Source of the DNA: Lactobacillus sp. HBUAS51381
Lineage (GTDB): Bacteria > Bacillota > Bacilli > Lactobacillales > Lactobacillaceae
Length of the DNA stretch: 38,234 nt
Reading direction: 5' to 3'
Assembly (NCBI RefSeq): GCF_012641095.1
Contig: NZ_JAAVSC010000027.1
Coordinates: 1-38,234, forward strand
The notes beneath the pieces are model-generated. The model ran no database searches, was not told the DNA's origin, and was given only the letters and a program-made list of their open reading frames with translations. The position numbers and the translations under genes were made by a program. Shown in pieces: positions 32,365 through 38,234 of this stretch (position 1 is the stretch's first letter; the number at the start of each line of letters is the position of its first letter).

Positions 32365-33738
32365 TTATTTTTTGGACGGCTGCGCGGCGGTATTTACCCG
32401 CGCTTGGACCGGAGCGGTAGCCCGGTGTGGCCGCATGTTGAAGACGATATTTAAGATGACGGCCGAGAAACTTCCAATAACGACCCCGTTATTCATCACA
32501 ATCTGCAAGGATTGGGGCATCGCTTGGAAGATCTGGGGGTAAACGGTGACGCCAAGGCCCAAGCCAATCGAGATGGCGGAGACCAACAGGTTGTTGTTAT
32601 CCTTAAAGTCAACCTGTTGGAGCATCCGAATGCCCTGAACGCCGACCATGCCGAACATGACGATCATGGCCCCACCCAAGACGGCATCGGGGATGACCGT
32701 GGCCAGCGCGCCAATCTTAGGGAGCAGGCCTAGGAGAATGAGAAACAACGCGGAAAAGTACAACGGCTTACGGGACTTCACACCCGACAATTGGACGACG
32801 CCGACATTTTCGGAGAACGTGGAGTAAGGGAAGGTGTTAAACAGCCCGCCTAAGATGACGGCAATCCCTTCGGCGCGGTAGCCGCGTTTGAGGTCGCCTT
32901 CTTCAATCTTATGGCCGGTGATCTCACCTAGGGCGAAGAAGACGCCGGTGGATTCAACCATGGTGGTTAAGGAGACCAGAATCATGGTCAGAATCGACGA
33001 CCACTCGAATTTGGGCGTTCCGAAGTAGAAAAATTGGGGCAAATGGAACCAGCTGGCTTGGCCCACCGCTTTGAGTGAAACCATGCCCATGGCTCCTGCA
33101 ATGAAGGTCCCGATAAGAATTCCGGCGAGAATCGCTAAAGATTTCAAGAAGCCCTTGCCAAAGACGTTGAGTCCCAAAATGATGCCCATCGTCAGAAAAC
33201 CAATCAGAAGCATCTTGGGATCGCCAAAGCTTTTGGCCGTGGCGTCCCCACCGCCCAAGTCCTGAAAGCCCACGGGAATCAGTGTGAAGCCGATAATCGT
33301 GATGAGTGACCCGGTGACCACTGGGGGGAAGAAGTTCTTAATTTTGGAGAACCAACCAGCGCTGAGAAAGACGAAGATGCCGGCGCTGATGATCGCCCCA
33401 TACATGACGCCGACCCCGTACTGATTGCCAATAGCGCTCAGGGGGGTAACGGCTTGTACGGCACACCCGAGGACTACCGGTAGGCCGATCCCCGTTAACG
33501 GTGTGCGTTTGAGTTGGAGCAGTGTTGCGACCCCACACATGAAGATATCCGCACTGATTAAGTAAGCCATCTGCATGGCATTGAAATGAAGGGCGCCCCC
33601 GATTAACAAGGGGACGATGACGTCACCGGAATACATGGCTAATAAATGCTGAAAACCCAGGATGGCCGCTCGCCACGTGGGCAGTGCGTGACCGGTTTCT
33701 GACGATGAAGTTGTCTTTGCGGACTTAGTGGACTGCAA
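32365..33738 (-). CDS. NCS2-family purine (xanthine/uracil-type) permease
   Basis: A 457-aa nucleobase:cation symporter-2 protein with 14 membrane segments. Family sequences are GFQHLLAMYSGDVIVPLLIGG (first helix), GLPVVLGCAVQAVTP, TMVESTGVFFALGE and NTFPYSTFSENVGVVQLSGV. The NTFPYSTFSENVG stretch (Q/E-N motif region) is that of xanthine/guanine-type carriers such as PbuX. The start is TTG (33738): AAGGAGG lies 8 bases before it, whereas the ATG at 33813 lies inside the riboswitch terminator. A guanine-class riboswitch precedes it, supporting a purine substrate. Confidence 0.9.
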   Translation of the reverse strand: MQSTKSAKTTSSSETGHALPTWRAAILGFQHLLAMYSGDVIVPLLIGGALHFNAMQMAYLISADIFMCGVATLLQLKRTPLTGIGLPVVLGCAVQAVTPLSAIGNQYGVGVMYGAIISAGIFVFLSAGWFSKIKNFFPPVVTGSLITIIGFTLIPVGFQDLGGGDATAKSFGDPKMLLIGFLTMGIILGLNVFGKGFLKSLAILAGILIGTFIAGAMGMVSLKAVGQASWFHLPQFFYFGTPKFEWSSILTMILVSLTTMVESTGVFFALGEITGHKIEEGDLKRGYRAEGIAVILGGLFNTFPYSTFSENVGVVQLSGVKSRKPLYFSALFLILLGLLPKIGALATVIPDAVLGGAMIVMFGMVGVQGIRMLQQVDFKDNNNLLVSAISIGLGLGVTVYPQIFQAMPQSLQIVMNNGVVIGSFSAVILNIVFNMRPHRATAPVQARVNTAAQPSKK

Positions 33739-33794
33739 GAAAAGTTCCTCCTTCTCGTGATGTCCATACGCCGCCAAGGAAAACGATTGAAAAC

Positions 33795-33824
33795 AAAAAA
33801 GCTCCCTTTGCAAAAAGGGGGCTC
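33795..33824 (-). terminator. riboswitch-controlled terminator
   Basis: Minus strand GAGCCCCCTTTTTGCAAAGGGAGCTTTTTT. It lies between the purine aptamer and the permease start. A competing hairpin (AAACTCTTTTTGCC...GGCAGAGTTTT, 33825-33870) lies between it and the aptamer. Confidence 0.85.
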
Positions 33825-33877
33825 ACTGAAAACTCTGCCGACGAACTCTTTTCATCGGCAAAAAGAGTTTCGTCCTC

Positions 33878-33953
33878 AATTTGCTTATAGTCCAGAGTTT
33901 ACGGCTCTGGGTAGAAACTCGCCAACCTTATCTTGGCATTATATAGGCAATCA
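33878..33953 (-). promoter_or_regulatory. purine riboswitch aptamer (guanine class)
   Basis: On the minus strand the conserved purine-aptamer elements occur in order: TATAAT, P2 GCCAA/TTGGC, AGTTTCTACC, P3 CAGAG/CTCTG enclosing CCGTAAA, and GGACTAT. The ligand-pairing base in GACTAT is C, as in guanine/hypoxanthine rather than adenine aptamers. With bound purine the terminator at 33795-33824 should form, turning off the permease. Confidence 0.9.
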
Positions 33954-34024
33954 CTTATTTTTTGAATTGAATGTTGATTACTTTACCACGGGAAAAAGGA
34001 AAAAACAATCCCCTCAGACGGTTT

Positions 34025-34174
34025 CTAATGCCGATGCCATAGTTTCTTGAAAATGCTGCTAAACCAGGCCAGTAGCGGTCCCCAGTCGGCGACACCACCC
34101 GAATTACTATACTTCTTAGGGTGCACGACCACACCAGGGCGGTAGGGTTTAGCGCTTTCATCTTTTTTAGCCAT
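34025..34174 (-). CDS. small uncharacterised protein (49 aa)
   Basis: A short minus-strand frame starts MAKKDESAKPYRPGVVVHPK and ends in an aromatic, hydrophobic region GVADWGPLLAWFSS, then KKLWHRH. AGGAAAGGATG lies 9 to 13 bases upstream of the ATG. No domain is known to me. It fills an otherwise empty 300-base gap between the riboswitch and the asparaginase, divergent from the latter. It resembles other unnamed small proteins of lactobacilli. Confidence 0.55.
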   Translation of the reverse strand: MAKKDESAKPYRPGVVVHPKKYSNSGGVADWGPLLAWFSSIFKKLWHRH

Positions 34175-34267
34175 TTTTCCGAACATCCTTTCCTAATTCT
34201 AACTAAATTCTACAGCAAATAGGGTACAATGTGGACAAGAAATCTTTTGTGAAAGAAGTTGACGGTA

Positions 34268-35242
34268 ATGAAGAAAATCTTGGCCATCCATACCGGGGGA
34301 ACCATCTCGATGTCTCAAAACGAAAAGGGGGAGGTTGTCCCCAACGCGGAGAATCCCATCGCCCAGCAGGAAACGATCATGGAGGGGCGCGTTGAGTTGA
34401 TTACCGACGAACTCTTTAACCTACCGTCGCCCCACGTGACGCCCGTGGAAATGCTGAAGATTAAGCAACGCATTAATCGGGGTGAAAAGGACGGCATCGA
34501 TGGCGTGGTCATTACCCATGGGACCGACACGCTGGAGGAAACGGCGTATTTTCTGGACCTCACCCTACCCAGTACCATTCCGATCGTGGTGACGGGGGCT
34601 ATGCGCTCGTCTAACGAGGTTGGTTCCGATGGTCTGTATAACTTTCAGACGGCGATTGAAGTGGCCGCAGACGATGCCTCACGGGGCAATGGCGTCATGG
34701 TGGTGATGAACGACGAGATTCACACGGCCCGCTACGTGACCAAGACCCACACCACCAACGTGGCCACTTTCCGGACGCCGACCTTTGGCCCCATCGGCTT
34801 GGTGGCAAAGGGCCATCCGATTTACTTCCAACAACTCATTCGCGAGGCCGTCTGCGATATCGATCACGTGGTCGATCACGTTTATCTACTGAAGGCGTAC
34901 GCGGGGATGGACGCGAGCCTGTTCGATGCCTTAGATACCGATCAGACGGCCGGTATTGTGATTGAGGGTCTGGGCGCCGGTAATTTACCACCGGTGACCC
35001 TCCCAGCCATTCAACGGCTCCTCGATCACCATATTCCACTGGTCTTGGTTTCCCGGTGTTATAATGGCGTTGCCGAGGACATTTATGATTACCAGGGTGG
35101 CGGAATTGAGCTGCGAAAAATGGGGCTGATGTTGTGCCAAGGATTGAACGGTCAAAAAGCCCGAATTAAACTGCTCGTTGGCCTCAGTGCCGGCCTACAG
35201 GGAGAACGGTTAGCGGAGTATCTCAGTACCGCGGTTTCATAG
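34268..35242 (+). CDS. ansA: L-asparaginase, type I (cytoplasmic)
   Basis: A 324-aa asparaginase that hydrolyses L-Asn to Asp and ammonia. The first catalytic Thr lies in ILAIHTGGTISM, and the second conserved triad segment in VITHGTDTLEETA. No signal peptide is present, so it is of the cytoplasmic type I group. Start ATG at 34268 (an in-frame TTG at 34259 lies upstream). A TACAAT -10 stands about 40 bases upstream. It stands alone, followed by a long hairpin at 35315-35394. Confidence 0.9.
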   Translation: MKKILAIHTGGTISMSQNEKGEVVPNAENPIAQQETIMEGRVELITDELFNLPSPHVTPVEMLKIKQRINRGEKDGIDGVVITHGTDTLEETAYFLDLTLPSTIPIVVTGAMRSSNEVGSDGLYNFQTAIEVAADDASRGNGVMVVMNDEIHTARYVTKTHTTNVATFRTPTFGPIGLVAKGHPIYFQQLIREAVCDIDHVVDHVYLLKAYAGMDASLFDALDTDQTAGIVIEGLGAGNLPPVTLPAIQRLLDHHIPLVLVSRCYNGVAEDIYDYQGGGIELRKMGLMLCQGLNGQKARIKLLVGLSAGLQGERLAEYLSTAVS

Positions 35243-35314
35243 TCAAAATTTGGTGGCGGTTCACGAGCTATTTTAAGCGAGATATGATAAGCTTTTCAGA
35301 ACAGTAGAAATAAG

Positions 35315-35394
35315 GTGCGTGTGAACTGAAGACGGAAAGCGGGAACCCAGACACTGGATGTCACGGCCTCGGCCAACCGCCTGCTGACACGCAT
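35315..35394. other. long imperfect hairpin in the ansA downstream gap
   Basis: GTGCGTGT (35315-35322) pairs with ACACGCAT (35387-35394), with inner GCGG/CCGC and the palindrome GGCCTCGGCC. It may end ansA or regulate the next gene. No T-box or known riboswitch motif is seen. Confidence 0.5.
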
Positions 35395-35454
35395 TTTCAC
35401 GTTAACGTTCGTAGCTCATCGCGAATGTGATCGATAATCAAGAAGGGGGTCGTC

Positions 35455-36621
35455 ATGTTGAGTTCGATGATGAATGATTTAAACCGGGCATTGGCACAAC
35501 ACATTTTAGTCAATGTTTATCAGACCAATCAAGAAGTTGTGTATACCGGTTACGTGACGACGGTCAGTGATACCGGCATCATCCTCGCCACGTTTGACGA
35601 TTTTGGGTTGCCGGACGGTGCCGTATTTCTGGCAATCACGGTGATTGATGAAGTTGAATTTTCGAGTGATGATTTAGACAATATGGCCTTCCGGATTCAG
35701 ACGGCGCAGGAAGAGCAGTTCATTCAAGCCGGTGGACTGACCATGCACTTCGATAGCCAACGGGACATCCGGCGGCAGGTGTTGAGCCATGCGTGGGTTG
35801 ACCATTTAGTCATTATGCTAGTCGTTAAGGGCGACGAACACTTCTACGAGGGGCTCGTCACCAGTGTGGCAGCCGATCAGGTTACCATTCAGTTGTTAAA
35901 TAAGTTTGATTATACGGATCAGGCCACGTTTACGTTGCACCCGGCCGAACTAGAGGTCATCGAATTTCAGGGCAAGGAGTTGACCCTGCAGGGGATTGCC
36001 GCGCCTCATCTGCGGAAGCTCACACACGTGGCAACCAAGGAAGTCACGGATGCGCAGCTGATGGCTGCCACGCTACAACGCTTGGCTGGTCGCGATCCCT
36101 TGGTGGCCTTGGTTCCCAGCCACGATCAGGAGCTCTTCTTCGTGGGCCGGATCAATACGGTGACAAAGAACGCGGTCATTATGAATCTCATCGATATGAC
36201 CGGGCAATTCGGGGGCTATACCGTCATGCGGTTGACCGAATTACATGCGGTCGTGATTGAGTCGGATTACCTACAGACGATGCGGCTATTTGCCCTGTTG
36301 AATCGTGCCCGGCAGCATCAGATTCAGCCCGTCTTAAACGACGAGCGGTTGTTCGATCCGACGGTGGACCAATTTAGCGCCCGGTTGACGCAGGCTGCGG
36401 CCTTTCGAACGATTATTCGGTTAAAATTACACGATGGTACGACGCTTTTGGGCTATCCCAGTCAAGTCGGCGGTGAACGGTTTATCTTCCACGAGGTGGC
36501 GGATAATCAACTCGATCAGGTCGGCAAGGTGTACCGGATTAGCGATGTTGATGAGGTGGCCTTTGGTTATTTAGACGCTTACTTGGTCGAACGACAATTG
36601 CGGGTAGAAGGCGACCTTTAA
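35455..36621 (+). CDS. four-repeat beta-barrel-like protein (388 aa)
   Basis: I recognise no named family, but the protein consists of four tandem units of about 85-115 aa. Each has a short-strand pattern like QEVVYTGYVTTVSDTGIIL, EHFYEGLVTSVAADQVTIQLL, ELFFVGRINTVTKNAVIMNLI and GTTLLGYPSQVGGERFIFHEV, followed by an acidic strand (IDEVEF, LEVIEF, LHAVVIE, VDEVAFG). The pattern G-x-V-x-x-V-x(4)-h-h-L is SH3/LSm-like, suggesting a string of small beta barrels (inference). No signal or membrane segment. GGGGG is 5 bases before the ATG. First gene of a four-gene cluster, 12 bases from the next. Confidence 0.65.
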   Translation: MLSSMMNDLNRALAQHILVNVYQTNQEVVYTGYVTTVSDTGIILATFDDFGLPDGAVFLAITVIDEVEFSSDDLDNMAFRIQTAQEEQFIQAGGLTMHFDSQRDIRRQVLSHAWVDHLVIMLVVKGDEHFYEGLVTSVAADQVTIQLLNKFDYTDQATFTLHPAELEVIEFQGKELTLQGIAAPHLRKLTHVATKEVTDAQLMAATLQRLAGRDPLVALVPSHDQELFFVGRINTVTKNAVIMNLIDMTGQFGGYTVMRLTELHAVVIESDYLQTMRLFALLNRARQHQIQPVLNDERLFDPTVDQFSARLTQAAAFRTIIRLKLHDGTTLLGYPSQVGGERFIFHEVADNQLDQVGKVYRISDVDEVAFGYLDAYLVERQLRVEGDL

Positions 36622-36633
36622 GGAGTTTTTACC

Positions 36634-36960
36634 ATGAAAGTCAAGAAGATACCGCGTTGGTTGCGCGATACGTTGTCGGTGGTGGGCGTCATGTCCATCC
36701 TCCTTATCGCGTATAACTTGTTTGTGGTCAAGCATCCCGACTGGACGTTAGTGCCCGTGCAGATTGTCCTGGCACTTCTGGCGGTTGGTGTGTGGCGCTT
36801 TTTAAGCGAGCGCAGTCAACGCAGACGTCAACTTGCGGCACAGAAGCAGGCGGCAGTGGCGAAGCAGCGCGCCGAAGAAGAACGCCAGGCAGCCTTGCAA
36901 GCGGTCACGGACGCGCAGAAACGCCGCCAACGTAATCAGCGGCATCAGCAGCCAAAGTAG
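36634..36960 (+). CDS. small membrane protein with charged coiled-coil tail
   Basis: A 108-aa protein: two membrane segments (about residues 15-30 and 40-58) and a cytoplasmic tail of Lys/Arg/Gln/Ala heptads (RRQLAAQKQAAVAKQRAEEERQAALQAV). No family recognised. AAGGAG lies 9 bases before the ATG. It could be a membrane anchor for the soluble neighbours (inference). 11 bases from the next gene. Confidence 0.65.
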   Translation: MKVKKIPRWLRDTLSVVGVMSILLIAYNLFVVKHPDWTLVPVQIVLALLAVGVWRFLSERSQRRRQLAAQKQAAVAKQRAEEERQAALQAVTDAQKRRQRNQRHQQPK

Positions 36961-36971
36961 GGGGAATCAAG

Positions 36972-37226
36972 ATGGCTGAAGACTTAAAGTTCTGTCCACA
37001 TTGTGGGGCAGCGGTGACGGCAGAAGATGATCGGTGTCCCCAATGCCAAACGGATTTGCGGCCGTTTCGGTCCGCACCGACTGCCCAGCCGGATACCCAA
37101 AAATTAAATTTATCGGCGCTCTATGCGAACCCGTATCGGGAGGGTATGAAACGCCTGAAAGCACGAGAAACAAAGACACCAGCGCCAGCTAAAAAGCGTT
37201 GGCACTGGCCATGGTCAAAGGAGTGA
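36972..37226 (+). CDS. zinc-ribbon protein (84 aa)
   Basis: The N-terminus reads [19 protein letters not shown], a four-cysteine zinc ribbon of the zinc-ribbon-domain type. The rest is a Pro/Lys-rich linker ending in a basic aromatic stretch [11 protein letters not shown] that could sit at a membrane surface. GGGGGAA precedes the ATG. A small adaptor or nucleic-acid-binding role is possible but unproved. 4 bases from the macrodomain gene. Confidence 0.75.
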   Translation: MAEDLKFCPHCGAAVTAEDDRCPQCQTDLRPFRSAPTAQPDTQKLNLSALYANPYREGMKRLKARETKTPAPAKKRWHWPWSKE

Positions 37227-37230
37227 CTGT

Positions 37231-37743
37231 ATGGCAAAGTTTACGGTGATTCATGGTGATATCACGACGAGTCACGTTGACGCCATCGTCAATGCGGCCA
37301 ATACCACGCTGCTCGGCGGCGGTGGGGTCGATGGGGCTATTCATCGCGCGGCGGGCCCGGAGTTGTTCGCGGCGTGTGTTCCCTTTAACGGTTGTCCGAC
37401 CGGAGAGGCGCGAATTACCCCTGGATTTAAACTACCAGCGAAATGGGTGATTCATACGCCGGGTCCGGTTTGGCACGGTGGTGATCAGCACGAGGCGGAA
37501 TTGTTAGCGGCCTGTTACCGCAATAGCTTGGCACTGGCCGGTAAGTACGGCTGTCAGACCGTTGATTTTCCGTCGATTAGTACGGGCGTGTACGCCTATC
37601 CACTAGAGGAAGCGGCCGGAATTGCGATTCAGACCATTGCCACGGCATTGGCGCACACGACGACCGTGCAATCGGTACGGTTGGTCGCCTTTGATGAGAC
37701 GACCGCCGCGGCCTACCGCACGGCTTGGGAAGAAGTGCAATAG
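37231..37743 (+). CDS. macrodomain protein (ADP-ribose-binding, MacroD/YmdB-like)
   Basis: A 170-aa protein that is one complete macrodomain: [34 protein letters not shown] (residues 9-42), the P-loop-like [10 protein letters not shown] (about 115-124) and AAGIAIQTI. The [18 protein letters not shown] segment carries the catalytic Asn and glycine loop of MacroD-type hydrolases, which remove ADP-ribose from protein or deacetylate O-acetyl-ADP-ribose. GGAGTG precedes the ATG. Last of the four-gene cluster, so it may act on a modification placed within it (inference). Confidence 0.9.
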   Translation: MAKFTVIHGDITTSHVDAIVNAANTTLLGGGGVDGAIHRAAGPELFAACVPFNGCPTGEARITPGFKLPAKWVIHTPGPVWHGGDQHEAELLAACYRNSLALAGKYGCQTVDFPSISTGVYAYPLEEAAGIAIQTIATALAHTTTVQSVRLVAFDETTAAAYRTAWEEVQ

Positions 37744-37752
37744 TTTCTAAAA

Positions 37753-37798
37753 CAAACGTGGCCCAAACGGCAATTGACTGCCATTGGGACCACGTTTC
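37753..37798. terminator. terminator after the macrodomain cluster
   Basis: AAACGTGGCCCAA pairs with TTGGGACCACGTTT, with inner GGCA/TGCC. It ends the four-gene cluster. Confidence 0.75.
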
Positions 37799-37805
37799 AA
37801 TCGGT

Positions 37806-38234
37806 TAATTAAGGGTTGAAAGTTCACGAATACGCTCCAGTTTCCAGCTGACAAGATTTATCACCATTAAACTAGTCATCAACGACCACCTGCGGCTGCC
37901 AGAGATTCTGGCGCTGTGGGGACCGCCTGCGGCCTGAGAACCGGTCCTCCGGCTCGGTTTGAAGCCTGATAAAAACCATCAGTCTCCAAACACGTCCCGC
38001 GCTGTAAGCTGTTGCACAGCTTACAGCGCTGTCACGGCTACCTACATCTCTGCCTGCCTCCGGTTACGATGGTTGAAAGCCACTAAACGTGTGGTGGCAT
38101 CGCTGGAATGGCAACGTCCGATCAGTTTAATTGGTTACATCTCATGTAGCCGTGAGTGAGTCAAATTTGGTCTCAGCCGTGGGATTTACCAAGCGATTTT
38201 TCTTGGTAAATGGCGTCTTTGAGACGCGGGCTGA
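37806..38234 (-). repeat. highly structured dispersed repeat / candidate structured RNA
   Basis: No gene is supported in this stretch. Stems seen: a perfect 14-bp hairpin (37999-38012 with 38016-38029, loop TGC); a long-range 9-bp helix (38033-38041 with 38146-38154); TTTACCAAG/CTTGGTAAA (38185-38193 with 38202-38210); GCGTC/GACGC (38213-38217 with 38223-38227); and TCAGCC/GGCTGA (38173-38178 with 38229-38234), which encloses the last two as a multi-branch junction. The element is cut by the window end. The segment 37811-37907 is homologous to the reverse complement of 23154-23241, so it is a repeat family. The minus strand is taken as the forward strand by analogy with the pst copy. Confidence 0.65.

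Noticed and set aside
33935-33953. TATAAT as a promoter -10 on the minus strand
   Set aside because: This TATAAT is the conserved J1/2 element of the purine aptamer, so it must be transcribed, not be the promoter.
35315-35394. T-box leader upstream of the repeat-barrel gene
   Set aside because: There is no GGGTGGNACCGCG T-box sequence, and the next gene is not amino-acid or tRNA related.
37959-38159. Plus-strand 66-codon frame inside the structured repeat
   Set aside because: It crosses several strong base-paired helices, has no ribosome site, and the locus is better explained as a structured non-coding element.
37806-38234. RNase P RNA or tmRNA at the right end
   Set aside because: The conserved RNase P P4 sequence (GAGGAAAGTCC and ACAGAA regions) and the tmRNA ends are absent on both strands.
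1-38234. CRISPR arrays, prophage genes or complete insertion sequences
   Set aside because: No spaced direct-repeat array, no cas, transposase or phage structural gene is seen; only the intron end and dispersed repeats are mobile-type signals.

Overview
The window looks like chromosome of a Lactobacillaceae species, perhaps Levilactobacillus or a close relative. This is an inference from gene content, strong AGGAGG-type ribosome sites with frequent TTG/GTG starts, moderate GC (about 50% by eye), and the families present: Pst and Pot transporters, tandem VIT proteins, a YibE/YibF pair, a PerR-type regulator, a CcpA cre site and an Fst-type toxin. Most genes are core housekeeping or transport genes in short operons separated by clear intrinsic terminators.

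Layout. 1-100 is the 3' end of a group II intron. 178-2427 holds a tiny basic protein and the YibE/YibF pair. 2531-4526 is an AT-rich TetR/export-protein cassette with a perfect 30-bp palindromic operator. 4749-8430 carries a secreted amidase, a PerR-like regulator and two VIT metal transporters preceded by a PerR/Fur-like box. 8515-11964 has an amino-acid permease, an acetyltransferase-like gene and a beta-propeller lactonase, followed by a 109-nt near-perfect hairpin. 12171-16146 is a tightly overlapped three-gene operon: a RecB/Cas4-type nuclease fused to a DinG/XPD helicase, an MmcB-like PD-(D/E)XK protein and an Sce7725/beta-family-like protein. 16245-18683 has a cre-controlled HPr-like protein and a HAD phosphatase/LacI pair. 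19309-23127 is the phosphate operon pstSCAB behind a Pho-box-like array. 23250-27031 is potABCD. 27257-28776 holds a secreted protein and an orphan.

28777-30025 is mostly non-coding. It contains a complete Fst/RNA II type I toxin-antitoxin locus set between two copies of a roughly 68-bp direct repeat, each ending in a minus-strand terminator, and then tRNA-Ala(CGC). 30100-33953 has an ABC exporter and a purine permease under a guanine-class riboswitch. 34025-37743 has a small protein, L-asparaginase, and a four-gene cluster: a four-repeat beta-barrel-like protein, a membrane/coiled-coil protein, a zinc ribbon and a macrodomain. The window ends inside a highly structured non-coding element (37806-38234). 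Part of it recurs in inverted orientation at 23154-23241 between pstB and potD.

The best candidates for undescribed biology are the nuclease-helicase operon at 12171-16146, the macrodomain cluster at 35455-37743, the structured dispersed repeat at the right end, and the repeat-flanked toxin-antitoxin island. All functional claims for these are inferences from the sequence alone.
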